Assembly (NCBI GenBank): GCA_903632075.3
Contig: CAHIKZ030004724.1
Coordinates: 4,129,501-4,193,500, forward strand
DNA: 64,000 nt
Direction: 5' to 3'
Source of the DNA: Acanthosepion pharaonis
Taxonomy: Eukaryota > Mollusca > Cephalopoda > Sepiida > Sepiidae
The position numbers and the translations under genes were made by a program. The notes below the pieces were generated by a model. That model was given only the letters and a program-made list of their open reading frames with translations. It ran no database searches and was not told the DNA's origin. Shown piece by piece: positions 1 through 11,581 of the stretch. Within the stretch, counting starts at the first letter, position 1; each line of letters begins with the position of its first letter.

Positions 1-419
1 ACTTATCTCGTACTGGGCTCAAATTAAAAAGTCTAGGTAACACAGTATATCATTGGTATATATTGTTATAGGTATATCATTGGTAGCAAACCAATAGAGT
101 AAACCTGCTGATTAGCTTGGCGTTATCTACTCGTGTTCAATAATTAATTTTTTTTTTTAAGATTGTATTGGAACAGCTCAGCAATCTTTACGATAGAAGA
201 CAAATTCGAAGAAAAGGGCTATATCAAATGGTGAAATAAGTTCAGCTTCTCTGATAATTATTTTTTTTTCTATGTCCACTCAGGCCGTGAAAAGTCATGG
301 ATCGTTACAATTTCGTATCTATTGTACCGGTAACAAGATTTACTTTTCATTTTACTTTCCGTCTAAAATAGTACCATAATAACCGAACATTTTACCACAG
401 AGAAGCTAGAGTACGTACC

Positions 420-2790
420 CGTCACAGAAGTGTATTTCTCTTCTGTAATAGTAATTTGAAGCATGAGATGAAGTTCGAATTCTCAAGCACATACTACCTT
501 GTACACTATTTTTCAAAGGTCTTCTTAGATTATTTAACAACACTATCAGAAATATATGGATAGAACAATCTCCGGTATCCTAGCTTGGGTATTATCACGA
601 TCAAAACAGGAATTCTTCTGTTTTTAATAACACTTTAAGACCAAACTTTCTACAACAGGCAAGCTTATGTCCTATGCGATTATAACATAGTACGTCCAAT
701 ATTTAATAACACGTTGAACTATATGAGAAAGATCGAATTCGCAACCATGAACTAGCTTTCGATCTATCCCATCGCAGGAGGGTTACTTCTCTTCTTTAAT
801 AAAACTTTGAGACATATAAAGACAATCGGACGCTCTACCACGGATTAGATTGTGACCTATACCATCACTGCAGCGTCACTTCTTTTTGATAACACTTTGA
901 TACATATAAAGAGATTTGATCTCTCTACCACGGATTTGAGATATATGTTAGATGGAACAAGCCAGCACCAATTAGATTGTGTCCTAGACCATCACAGATG
1001 GTTCACGTCTTTTAGTAACTCTTTGAATCATATAAAGAGGATCCAACTCTCTGCCACGTATTAGACTGTGCCCTATACCATCACAGCAGGCTCACTTCTA
1101 TTTAATAAAACTTTGAGACATATAAGCAGGATCGAACTCTCTACCACGGATTAGATTGAGTACTATAACATAACAACCGGTTCAATTATCTTTAATTACA
1201 CTTTGAGATACATAAGGAGAATCGGAGTCCTATCCCATGATGGCAGGGTCACTTCACTATAATAACAATTTGAGACATATATGTAGGATCGAAATTTCCA
1301 CCACTGATTAGATTGTACCCATTAAAATAAGAGCAGGGTCCCTTCTATTTAATATTACTTTGAGACATATAAATAAGATGAAACATTCTACCACGGATTA
1401 CTTTACCCCATACAATCACTGCAGCGCGACTTCTTTTTAATAACAAATTCATACATATGAGGAGGTTTGATAAATTGATGTTTGTCTCTCTACCACGGAT
1501 TAGAATGTGCCCTGTACCATTACAGCGTCGTTAGTCCTCTTTCATAACACTTTGAGTCATATAAAGAGGACCGAACTCCCTACCACGGATTAGATTTTGT
1601 CCTATATCATCACTGCAGTGTCACTTTTTTTTAATAACAATTTCAGACATATAAGGAGGTTTGATCTCTCTACCACAGGTTAGAATGTGCCTTGTACCAT
1701 TACAGCGTCGTTACTTCTCTTTAATAACACTTTGAGTCATATAAAGAGCACCGGACACCCTACCACGGATTAGATTTTACCCTATACCATCACAGCAGAG
1801 TCAATTTTTTTAATAACAATTTCAGACATATAAGGAGGTGTGATCTCTCTACCACAGATTAGAATGTGCCCTGTACCATTACAGCGTCGTTACTTCTCTT
1901 TAATAACACTTTGAGTCATATAAAGAGGACCGAACTCCCTACCACAGATTAGATTTTGTCCTATACCATCACTGCAGTGTCACTTCGTTTTAATAAGACT
2001 TTGAGTCATATAAGAAGGTTTGAAATCTCTACCACAGATTTGAATGTGCCTTGTACCATTACAGCGTCGTAACTCCTCTTTCATAACACTTTGAGTCATA
2101 TAAGGAGGACCGAAGACCCTACCACGGATTAGATTTTGCCCTATACCATAACTGCAGCGTCCGTCTTTTTAATAACAATTTCAGACATATAAGGAGGTTT
2201 GATCTCTTTACCACGGATTAGAATGTGCCCTGTACATTTACAGCTTCGTTACTTCTCTTTAATAATACTTTGAGTCATATAAGGTTGACCGAACTCTCTA
2301 CCACAGATTAGATTTTGCCCCATACCGTCACTGCAGCGTCACTTCTTTTTAATAACAATTTGAGACATATGCGGAGGTTTGATCTCTTTACCAGGGATTC
2401 GAATGTACCCTGTACCATTACAGCGTCGTTACTTCTCTTTAATTAAACTTTCAGTCATATAAGGAGAATCGAATTCTCTACCTCGTATTTGATTGTACCC
2501 TGTACGCTCATAGCAGTGTCTCTTCTCTTTAATAACACTTTGAGACATATAAGGAGGTTTGATCTTTCTACCACGGATTAGATTGTGTCCTATACCATCG
2601 GAGCAGAGCCACTTCTTTTTAATAACAATTTTTGACATAGAAAGAGGATCGAAATCTCTACCACGTATTAGATTGTGTCTTATACCATTACAGCAGGGTC
2701 ACTTCTCTTTAATAATACTTTGAGACATATAAGCAGGATCGAACTCTCTCCCACGGTTTAGAATGTGTCCTATCCCGTCAGTACTCCAAT
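420..2790. repeat. Satellite array, ~90-bp monomer with ~180-bp dimer organisation
   Basis: Tandem units carry the landmarks TACCACGGATTAGATTGTG, CCTATACCATCAC, TTTAATAACACTTTGAG and CATATAAGGAGG in fixed order every ~90 bp. Units before ~745 are degenerate and later ones are clear. From ~1380 to ~2430 two monomer types alternate: type B carries TTACAGCGTCGTTA near 1520, 1700, 1880, 2060, 2237 (one change) and 2420, a spacing of ~180 bp, while type A carries CACTGCAG. Short open frames here are by-products of the repeat. Confidence 0.93.
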
Positions 2791-4734
2791 TGTGCTTGCA
2801 AAATGCCAGATCTCACCATGCGTCAATTCATTCTCTTTATCACCATGTGAATATAATTTTGTTTATGTCAGTGCAACTGCCAACTTGCCTCAACTTGTTA
2901 TCTACAGTGCACGCAGCTCCCACGTAATTCATCCGATTTTCTTTCTTTTGATTACTATCAGTTTACAAACATTTTTAAACATTTCCTAGAATTCCGTTTC
3001 TCTTAAGTTTCCTAGAAATTATTTAGTTTTGTTATAACTGTGTGAACGACCGGACGTTAAACAAGATTATATTTCAGTTGCCTTTCAAGGTTTTTCAGAC
3101 ATTTTTTTATTTTATTTTTTTCTCATATTTTTCTCTCTCTCTTTCTTTTTCTTTTTCTTGGCAAATAAACATTCCATTTGCGTATAAAACGCTCTTGTAC
3201 TGTTTAAATATACAACCGTTGATTCAATCGTTTTTCTAGCGCGAGGCACATTCAACAAAAAGGATACTGCTCACAAAGAGTAGTGGTAAATATCCTTACA
3301 ACACATATTTAGGACATCGCATTTTAATTTGACAGATTTCGGAACCTTATATCACTCGTTATTTTTTTTCTTTTCCTGTGCTTGTTTTCAAATATTAGCA
3401 AGTGATGGTACCCTCTATATTAACTTTATACTGGTAAATAGAGCAGTATTAATACACTATATTTCTGGGGTGACAGAATTAATTTCAAATCGAGGGTAAT
3501 TTGCAGTTCAAGCCCTGTAGTCCGTTTCTAATAAAAATTTACTGAATTGTTCTATTTAGGTGTAAAGTTACATGCTTTATTCGAAAAGAAAATTTGATAA
3601 AATCTACCGTTTTGGAGTTATCGACAATAAAAGTTCAGACTCATTCGCGTCGCGGTGGGTTAAAATGTAATTAATTCTGCACCCATTTACATGTATTTAT
3701 GTGTTTGCATTTTCATGCGTTGTAGCAGTGCTAGTTACTGGAACAAGCTATGAGGGTAACATCCAAGCATTGGTCATTAAGTCAGGCCATAGAAGCTGCC
3801 GGACTTTACACTGTTCCATAAAGATGCTTTAATTGCAGGTCAGTGCTTAAAATAGGTCTAAATATGTAAATAAATTGGTCAAAAATTTTCAACCATACAA
3901 GGGGACCCTCACTTGGCTTTTCAGTGATCGGACAATGAGGACCGATTTGTTCTGCATTCTCGTTCATAACTGGGTGCATCAAAAGGCGGAAAACACCCCG
4001 TTGCATGCTCACGAGGAAACGAAAGCTGAATATAAACGTCAGAGTGAGAAAATGTAGACTTGAACCCTGTTTCCAACTTATCCCCTTGTTTATTTCCGAG
4101 ATTATCTGGCTAGGTAAGTAGGCTACACTTGGGGACAATTTCTGCCACTTCTGATATCTCAAATTAACAGATCAGCCGAGCAGCTGGCAACTCTTACAGG
4201 CGGCAATAGAACTACTTCGGTAGTCATCTTTCACTCGGTAAAGTGCAGCGCAACATTACATTTGTAACTGTTAATGTAAGCCTCTGACAGGAGGTCTTCA
4301 AACTCAGGTTTTGTTCGCACTTGTCCCCCAAATCTTTTCATTTATTTATCTATTATTTCATTATTTTATGGTCAGGTGTGTGACCGCTTAGAAAGACCTC
4401 ATTTCACAGACCTTATCGCTGGTCATAAAACACGAAACACTTCAGACTGAGATAGAATCACACACCATAAAATTCTCTGTAGACGTCCAATCCTTTTGGT
4501 ATTTTATGGTTACATGTTGCACAAAATGATAATCTATTCAAAACAGAAATAAGGACAACCAAAATGTATATCATATTTATTTAATAATGAATCCTATTTT
4601 CAGGAAACGCAGTTCCTACAAAAGTATCTACCATGAAAAATTACATACCAATTATTTGCGAATTTTGACTCGGGAGCTCGGGCAGAAGGGTTAAAATTGT
4701 TCAGGAACGCAGGGCTCGAAGGGTTAATCATCTC
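2791..4734. other. Unassigned intergenic DNA
   Basis: AT-rich sequence with pyrimidine-rich tracts near 3100-3160. A more balanced stretch at about 3720-4270 has overlapping open frames on both strands (60 and 118 codons), but neither shows a domain I recognise or a clear gene context. It may be a decayed transposon. I see no supportable gene. Confidence 0.5.
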
Positions 4735-5165
4735 AGAGATCCCTTTCTGCATTCCGTCAGTATGGCCGATGCTAACCTCCAAGAGAGTGACTCGTTGCGC
4801 CTCTTCTAGGTAACATGACATGAAGTGGAAAAATTATATTGAATCCATTGATAGGTCAGCTGCTAAGATAGTTGATTCACTATGTCGTGGTAGACAATTT
4901 TTCTCTCCTAAATCTATCTTATATATCTAAATGTCTACTATTAGTCCATACTTAGAATATTGATGCTACATACGGTCCGGTGCTCCTGTGATATATTTAG
5001 AAATTCTTGATGAAGAAAAATCTGCAATTTATCCTGATCTGACGTCTTGACTTCAGTCACTTTCCCGCCGCCGTTAGGTTGCCTCTCTGTGTCTTTTCTA
5101 TAAATACTTTCATGGTAATTGTTCGGATCAACACTTCGCTATGATATCTAGAATTTGAGAATTTA
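4735..5165 (+). mobile_element. CR1/Jockey-like LINE remnant (C-terminal part of reverse transcriptase ORF)
   Basis: Conceptual translation, with interrupting stops and at least one frameshift near 4820, gives a pattern typical of the region after the RT catalytic core of CR1/Jockey LINEs: W-K-N-Y-I-E-S-I, then F-F-S-P-K-S-I-L-Y, P-Y-L-E-Y, R-S-G-A-P, and finally F-Y-K-Y-F-H-G-N-C-S-D. In-frame TAA, TGA and TAG codons show that it is dead. It abuts RTE-like fragments on the same strand. Clade assignment rests on recognition of the motif series only. Confidence 0.7.
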
Positions 5166-5178
5166 AACGCAGTACTAA

Positions 5179-5511
5179 TGGACCGAGCGTGTGAGCAACA
5201 ATGAAATCTTAGAGAGGTTGCAAACAAGGTGGAGGCATATACTTAATATCAGGAAGAGGCAGCCGAAATTTCTGGGACACGTAATGAGAAAGGAAGGCCT
5301 GGAGAATCTGATACTCAGAGGTCGAATAGAGGGAAAGAGAGTCAAGAGAGAGCAACGCATGACATACCTGGCGGGATGACAGAACAGGGTCTGGGAGAGG
5401 TAGCAGAGGAACGTAACTTATTGAGAGCTGCGAGGGATATGGGGGAAGTGGAGAGTCATGATCGCCTACGTCCTGAAAGGACACGGCACATCAAACGAAA
5501 GAAACATTCAA
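5179..5511 (+). mobile_element. RTE-like LINE ORF2 3' fragment, copy 1
   Basis: The translation contains the motifs E-R-L-Q-T-R-W-R-H-I-L and K-R-Q-P-K-F-L-G-H-V-M-R, followed by G-L-E-N-L-I-L-R-G, which I recognise as the C-terminal tail after the RT domain in RTE/BovB-type LINE proteins. A frame break occurs near 5378. It ends with the conserved CCTGAAAGGACACGGCACAT that precedes the element 3' end. A second copy follows immediately in the same orientation. Confidence 0.72.
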
Positions 5512-5870
5512 TGCTGAAGATATCATGGAACGAGCGTGTAAGCAACGATGTTTTGGAGAGGATGCAAACAAGGTGGAGGCATATACTTAACATCAGGAAG
5601 AGGCAGCCGAATTTTCTAGGGCACGTAATGAGAAATGAGGGCCTGGAGAATATGCCACTCACAGGGAAAGAGCGACAAGGGAAAGCAACGCATGACATAT
5701 CTGGCGGGCTTAAGCAAGTGGGTGACAGAACGCGGTTTGGGGGAGGTGACAGAGAGACGAAACAGAGAGCTACAAGGGATAAAGTGAAGTGGGGAGCCAT
5801 GATCGCCTCCGACCTGAAAGGATACGGCACATACAAAGAAGAAAAGACAAGATTGGCAAATAGGTCTCAT
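5512..5870 (+). mobile_element. RTE-like LINE ORF2 3' fragment, copy 2
   Basis: This is a direct repeat of the preceding fragment, with the same R-W-R-H-I-L and F-L-G-H-V-M-R motifs, continuing as R-T-R-F-G-G-G-D and M-I-A-S-D-L-K-G-Y-G-T, the usual C-terminus of this LINE type. The frame is open from ~5376 to 5948 through part of both copies, but that is a chance fusion. A third scrap of the extreme 3' end, with the same GGACACGGCACAT core, lies at ~7240-7285. Confidence 0.75.
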
Positions 5871-6392
5871 CTATTTACAGTTGAATTGTCTAGATATAAC
5901 CGGAAGTTCTATGCTAACAATTTCTTCTCTTGTACTTCTCATTTTTGAAACTTTCTTCCAACTCCATACTTTCCAGTCAATTTTGATTTACAAAACATTA
6001 AATGCAATGTCAATCGTTATCTACTGTCTTCCTGATCACTTCTCTATTGTTCTCGCTCATTAATAATGTTTACTAATTCTTTAACACCCAGTAACGCATT
6101 GTGTCTTAGTGATTTTACTGGGACGAAGTTGATTATCTTGCCGTCAGCAAAGTGACAAATATCGAACCGGTATATAGGACCGTTAGACACACAGACAGAT
6201 AAACAGATCAATAAAGAAATTAATAAGTAAATTTAAAAAATAATGGATTTCGTGATAAGGGTTTTTAACGACCTTCCGACAAAATGTTTCCCAAATATGG
6301 AAATGGTCGGACGGCCGAAGGAAACCGTGTTTAGGAATATTAAAAGTATTTGATGATAGAAGAGTTCATTTTGATACATCTGTAAATAAGAG

Positions 6393-6725
6393 GAGGCACG
6401 GTGGAGTAATGTATAGCGGCTTGGAATCGGAGAGCCGAGTTCGAATTCCAGTCGTATCCATTACATTCACTTACGTGCTAATACCCTTGGGAAAGGTATG
6501 ACTCCTCTTCTTCTCCCTCCAGCTTTGGGTAAATAGCAGGACAGACTGGGTTCTATAGTCTTGGATGGCAACTGATCTAGGAGAAGGACAACTCTGAATT
6601 CAAAACCCGCAGAGGGTCGTTTGGGGACCTTGTGGCACGTAGTGCACCAGGTCTCTGTATTCGGCTCTTCAAAAAGTGTGGATGGTCCTGCACGAAAACT
6701 TCACCACTATAATAAAATCTCATGT
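6393..6725 (+). mobile_element. tRNA-derived SINE
   Basis: It has a tRNA-like head with an A-box-like segment near 6405 and a B box GAGTTCGAATTCC near 6437, then a tRNA-unrelated body (GGACAGACTGGGTTCTATAG; GGATGGTCCTGCACGAAA). The same ordered body recurs at 36849-37165, and relatives occur at 15783-16045, 19640-20070 and 22225-22340. Such SINEs are described from cephalopods, but I cannot assign this to a named family from sequence alone. A (GA)n tract follows at ~6834-6860. Confidence 0.85.
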
Positions 6726-6833
6726 GCTATACATGCGGGTTTGGGGACCGCTTGTGAATTCCAAATTCCCATGAAACTCCAATATTGGAGCCGGCTCAAC
6801 CCACCCCGGGAGGAATGCCGTTACAAGAACAAA

Positions 6834-6864
<31 letters not shown>

Positions 6865-7283
6865 TAAATGAGGTGATAAGTTTGAAATCTGTAAATTCTA
6901 CCAGAAGGGATTCGGACAAACCGATCGATCCAACTTAATAAGGCAATTCTTGGACTATAATCGTAACCGTAAGTATTCACGCTTTCGATCTGAAAACCCA
7001 GTATAATGAATCTAACTTGGAGACCCGGTTGTCAAACCTTGTGCCAAACGGACACTCTTTTCTTTTTTTTTTTTTTTTTTTTTAGTTCTGTTATTTCAAC
7101 TCCGGCTCGGGTGTCGAGACGTAATGAAAAAACTAATTTTTTTCCCGCCTTCCTCTACTATCCTAGTTTCCATCTTAACGAAGTCGCCAGGCGAGAAGAA
7201 AAAGTCAATCAATTTCTTCTTCTATGCGTCGTATTATTTTAGGATGAAAGGACACGGCACATAAAAAGAAAAAATGAAAAGGT

Positions 7284-7994
7284 GTATTTGTCTGCATGTG
7301 TGTGTGTGTGCGTGTGAATGTGTGTGCGTTTATATGTGCGTGTGCGTGTGTGTGTACGCGCGCGTGCATGTGTGTGTCTGTGTCTGTATGCTTGTGTGCG
7401 TGTCCTCGCAACTTTGTAAGTGAACTTTTACCGCGTTGTTAGCAGAAACTTCATTGTCGTCTGATGCCTTTTCTTTCAGCTACTCTCTCTTCCTCTCTCT
7501 CTCTCTCTCTTTACCTTTTCTTCTATCTCTCCTTCTCACTCTCTCCCTCTACCTCTCCTTTTATCTCTACTTTCCAATCTCTTTCTCTCTCTAGCTCTTC
7601 TACTATCTCTCCTTCCCACTTTCTCTCTACCTCTCCTTTTATCTCTCATTACCACACTTTTTCTCTCTCTACCTCTCCTTCTATCTCTCCTTGCCATTCT
7701 CTTTCTGCTTCTCCTATCTTTCCTTCTCACTCTCTCTCTCTCTCTACCTCTCCTTTTATCTCTCCTTGCCACTCTCTTTCTGCTTCTCCTTCTATCTCTC
7801 CTTCCCACTCTCTCTACCTCTCTTTCTATCTCTCCTTCTCCCTCTCTCTCTCTACTTCTTCTTCTATCTCGCCTTCCCACTCTCTCTTTACCTCTCTTTC
7901 TATCTCTCCTTCCCACTCTCTCTCTACCTCTCCTTTTATCTCTCCTTCTCTAATTCTCCTTCTCTAACTCTCCTTCTATCCTTCTGTCTCTGTC

Positions 7995-8053
<59 letters not shown>

Positions 8054-8055
8054 GG
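7284..8055. repeat. Microsatellite complex: (TG)n then polypyrimidine (TCTC/CCTT)n, ending in (CTGT)n
   Basis: From 7284 to ~7400 it is TG-rich. From 7484 to ~7990 the + strand is almost pure C/T, with an imperfect unit like CTCTCCTTCTATCTCTCC. A (CTGT)n run and a (CT)n run close it at ~8000-8055. The long open frames across it on both strands are compositional artefacts. Confidence 0.93.
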
Positions 8056-9759
8056 CAAAGAAACAGACTGCCCTATAAAATGTGTTTATCCAAGTCTCTC
8101 GTTACAACTCTATTAAATTTTTTAATAAGACCAGAATGAGATTCTCTTATCGCTAAAGTCGAGCAAGGAGCAAACAAATGATACTCAGTCACTAAATGAA
8201 ATTTAAAAGAACAAACATTTATTACAGTACATAAAAAATATATATAATATTGACAAAGAACTTCCTCAAAAAAAATTCTTTTTGTACGCCTTATACAAAA
8301 ACTGAGGTTGGATAACAAATCAAATATACAAGACGTAAAAAAAAATCACAGTTTTTAAAAAATGTTAAAAAAAATAGCAAAAATTAGATAAGAGAGAAAA
8401 TACAAAAACTGCCTCCACCTGATTTGTAAGACGGAACAGGAAAAACACAGCACGAAGAGAGTTTTCTGGTTTAAGCTGGTTGATGTCACGGGGACTTTTT
8501 ATATATTTCATTTAGAGAAAAGTTAAGTTTGAGTTTGCAGCTACTTTGAAATCCCTATCGAGAAGCAGGACCAAGTGAATTTCTCCCCTGGGACTTGAAT
8601 CTGCTTTCCGATTGAGATTTAGCTGTACACTCTTCTTTCTTCCTTCGTAGGGATTTATGACTCCCTTCGGCTTTGACACTTGCTTAGAAGTTTGGGTGCT
8701 TACTGTCCTTATCAGCGGGTTAGTCTCATTTTATAAGCAAAACGGAGGCTCCAAGAGGCCTTAATTTCAAAATTTACGAGATCAGATCACGTCTCCGATT
8801 GGTCAGTAAATAGAATTATATTTTTCGAATTCAAAAAAAAATGTATCCGCAACAATTCACAAAGAAGAAATTATTTTGGGGGTTCTTTAACCACTAATTC
8901 TACAAATAAAATTTTCAAACAACTGTAAAAATTATTCTGAAAAAGTTTTTATTTGAACAAAATATCTATAAACAAAAACAGAATGTTTTGTTTTGTTTTT
9001 TATTGTTTTTTTTTTTGTTTGTTTTTGTTTGTTTGTTTTTTTTTTTTTTGTTGTTTTTTTTTTTTTTTTGTTATCCTCTGCCAGCCGCAATGATCGAGAA
9101 AGCACCATCGTCAGTGAGGCACGATGCAAGAGCCACTCCGTTTCGCGAGGGTCGTTCGGTAATCGAGACGCAATCCAACAAAACCTCCGAAGGAACGCCA
9201 TCGAACGATGGCCAATTAGCCCAGAAGTCTTCAATGCCACTGGAGTAAAAATAAATATGTCCGCAAGAAAAGAATATTTCACTATTTATTTATTTAGTTA
9301 TTTATTTATTTATTTATTTTTTATCTCCGCGTTCCAAGCGACAGATCCCGGTCGAACCGCAGACCTGATCAAATTACCGATCGAAAATGTATCTGTACAG
9401 ATCGCATCCCTAATCAAACGACTTCCCCAATTTAAAAAGAAAAATCGTAATCCCATCCGGTCAAGGCCTACCGGTTAGATCTGGGAGGGGAAAGCAACTG
9501 TATCCAGACCTCTTCTGATGATGTCGATATTGCTGCATGCCTTGGAAAGCGGTCGGCACTACGATGACAGAAGAAAGAATGCAAATCAAACTCATCAAAA
9601 ATGTATATTTTACAAACAATTCGTCTTTCTTTAAAATACACTTTTCTCAAAAGTACGTGTAAAATAAAAACCTAGACGATTACAATATTTATTTAAAACT
9701 TTCAACCAATGATTAACTTTATTTTACGGTAGTAAATTATAAAATTTTTAAAACGCCGA
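8056..9759. other. AT-rich intergenic DNA with a minus-strand A-tailed retrocopy-like segment
   Basis: The + strand is a T-rich run at ~8986-9072 (broken by single G's) followed by a balanced segment at 9073-9245. Read on the - strand this is a non-AT-rich body ending in a long A-rich tail, as for a retroposed RNA. The body opens 60-110 codons on both strands, but I recognise no domain. A TTTA microsatellite lies at ~9284-9320. The 9340-9560 segment is also unassigned. Confidence 0.45.
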
Positions 9760-9947
9760 TGTTAATCACCGCCCAGCAACAACGTCATACTTGTTTTTAC
9801 TTCAGATTCGTCTAACACCATAATAATATCACTACACGTTATCTTCTGCCAATAACACAATACCAATATTACAAAAAGTACTTATGTCATTAATTATATT
9901 CCAGTTTCAGTCCAGACAACATATTATCAATTTCACACCAGTCAACC

Positions 9948-9954
9948 TATAAAT
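9948..9954 (+). promoter_or_regulatory. TATA box of CCP gene 1
   Basis: TATAAAT lies 71 nt before the ATG at 10019, giving an expected transcription start near 9978 and a 5' UTR of about 40 nt. The surrounding CAGTCAACC-TATAAA and GGGTGAGGCTGAT are conserved at the same spacing in the paralogue (TATAAAA at 24720-24726). Conservation could simply reflect recent duplication. Confidence 0.7.
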
Positions 9955-10018
9955 CGGGTGAGGCTGATAAAAACAGAAGAGATACGATTTCTTGTGGGGA
10001 AGAAACAATTCCTTCATC

Positions 10019-11581
10019 ATGTGTTCCTTTCAAAAAATATTTCCACTGGTCCTTCTAGCCATACTTTTTTACTCAGATATTTCAGGCGGAATTAAACATG
10101 AACGAGACAACATCATCGAATTGATTAAAAAGATGCTGATTCGTAATGAAGATAAACTGACCAATTCAACTCAACCCAAGCATAATGAAAGCCAGATAAG
10201 TGATTTGTTTGTTCTCAGCGATAACATGCCTTTCATCAGTCAAATAATAAGTCTCCTCAATTGTGGATCATTTCCCCTTTCACCAAACAGTTACTTGCGA
10301 TATTCACTGGATTTTCAAACAAAGAATCTCAGATTGTTTCAGACATGCGATCGATACTACCAAACGAAGAAAAAAGCCGAATCTTTGCAAGTGCAATGCA
10401 AACATAAAAATTGGATCTTTAACGAGATTGGCTGTGAAAAAGTTACCTGCCCTCTTCTGACACCGCCACTCGGCGGTTACATTTCAACTAATGCCAATAC
10501 TTTCAACACAACAGTATATTTCTGGTGTTCCCGCGGTTTCAGTATTAACGGTACAGATAAACTGTCCTGTGAAGAAAATGGTCTCTGGAACTTGCCACCA
10601 CCGACATGTCACGTGTCATACTGTCGCTCGATTCCACCACCCCGATATGGTTCCGTGTCTAGCCAGGAAGAAATAGCTGTCAATCAAACTATTGAATTTA
10701 GCTGCCAAAATGAATATTCTTTAATAGGAGATGCCGTTCTACGATGTCAAGACGATGGCCGGTGGAATACTACGGCACCAGTTTGCAAGAAGATGTGTAC
10801 TGTTCCTAATATTACAAGTCAATCGGAAGGTATACGCTTGATTCCCGGATTTAAGGAACTTTCGGTCGGTTCTCTAATCGAACAGAGCCAACGCGTCATT
10901 TTCTCCTGCAAACCTGGCTACACGGTATCTTCATCTGGACTTTCGATCTGCATTGGAGGTAGCTGGAGACCTCCGATTCGATGTAAAAAGACGTGTGCCC
11001 CAGTAGAAATACCGAACGGGAAATACATTTTGTCAAAAGATTACTCGAGTATTGAATATTCTTGTCTGTCTGGATACCAGCTCATCGGTCGGCAAAGACT
11101 AACGTGTACGCCTAACGTAACGTGGGACAGTGAAGCCCCTATCTGCACGAAAATGTGTACGCTTTCTAAACAAATTGAAGTGATATCTTTCCGAGAAAAA
11201 GAAACGTACGAAATTATCCCTTTTGGGACGCAGATTATTAATGGAACACAGGTGTATTCTATATGTCGATACATTACCAATCTTTCCAATCAGACTAATA
11301 CTATAGAATGTCTTAACGGAAAACTCAGCCCCTACCCATGTGAAAAAATAGCAAGACTTGAAAATAATTTCTTAGAACTTAAATATAATGGTTATTGGGT
11401 TAGGATTTGCGGGTCTTCACATAATGTGTGCAGTATTTTCGGATACAGAATATATTACACTTCACGACGATGTAACAACTGCTACGAATTTGATTTCAAG
11501 GCTTCTATGAGAAAGAAAAGACCCATACTAATGTCTCGATCGTCAGCTCTTTATAATAATTGTTTGTTATGTAAGGAATGA
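10019..11581 (+). CDS. Secreted sushi/CCP-domain protein, copy 1 (intact, 520 aa)
   Basis: The frame is open further upstream but only through a TTG, so the ATG at 10019 is chosen. It gives a hydrophobic signal peptide (core F-P-L-V-L-L-A-I-L-F, cleavage near residue 22-24). After a hydrophilic stretch come six four-cysteine modules: Cys 82/110/127/139 (divergent), 144/170/184/197, 202/229/243/256, 260/297/311/322, 326/349/363/376 and 380/416/431/441. Modules 1-5 have the CCP Trp before the last Cys; the sixth lacks it. The tail has Cys at 464, 471, 485, 488, 515 and 518. About ten N-X-S/T sequons imply glycosylation. CCP modules mediate extracellular protein binding (complement regulators, adhesion and recognition proteins); the partner is unknown. 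No transmembrane segment or GPI-type hydrophobic end is seen. No introns, unlike typical multi-exon CCP genes. Confidence 0.93.
   Translation: MCSFQKIFPLVLLAILFYSDISGGIKHERDNIIELIKKMLIRNEDKLTNSTQPKHNESQISDLFVLSDNMPFISQIISLLNCGSFPLSPNSYLRYSLDFQTKNLRLFQTCDRYYQTKKKAESLQVQCKHKNWIFNEIGCEKVTCPLLTPPLGGYISTNANTFNTTVYFWCSRGFSINGTDKLSCEENGLWNLPPPTCHVSYCRSIPPPRYGSVSSQEEIAVNQTIEFSCQNEYSLIGDAVLRCQDDGRWNTTAPVCKKMCTVPNITSQSEGIRLIPGFKELSVGSLIEQSQRVIFSCKPGYTVSSSGLSICIGGSWRPPIRCKKTCAPVEIPNGKYILSKDYSSIEYSCLSGYQLIGRQRLTCTPNVTWDSEAPICTKMCTLSKQIEVISFREKETYEIIPFGTQIINGTQVYSICRYITNLSNQTNTIECLNGKLSPYPCEKIARLENNFLELKYNGYWVRICGSSHNVCSIFGYRIYYTSRRCNNCYEFDFKASMRKKRPILMSRSSALYNNCLLCKE

Noticed and set aside
3806..4162. 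118-codon minus-strand frame as a gene
   Set aside because: No domain, signal peptide or paralogue is visible, and an open frame overlaps it on the opposite strand. More likely a decayed repeat.
7464..8116. Long Ser/Leu/Pro-rich open frames on both strands
   Set aside because: They lie in a polypyrimidine microsatellite where stop codons are rare. There is no domain or codon signal.
9992..10018. N-terminal extension of the CCP frame upstream of the ATG at 10019 (and likewise upstream of 24793, 46216 and 61060)
   Set aside because: The extensions start from TTG or GTG, not ATG, and would place residues before a good signal peptide. The first ATG in each case sits about 70 nt after a TATA box.
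10019..11581. Viral complement-control protein or integrated virus
   Set aside because: The intronless CCP architecture raised the idea, but no other viral gene is present and the flanks are host repeats and duplications. A host retrogene or an ordinary host gene is the simpler reading.
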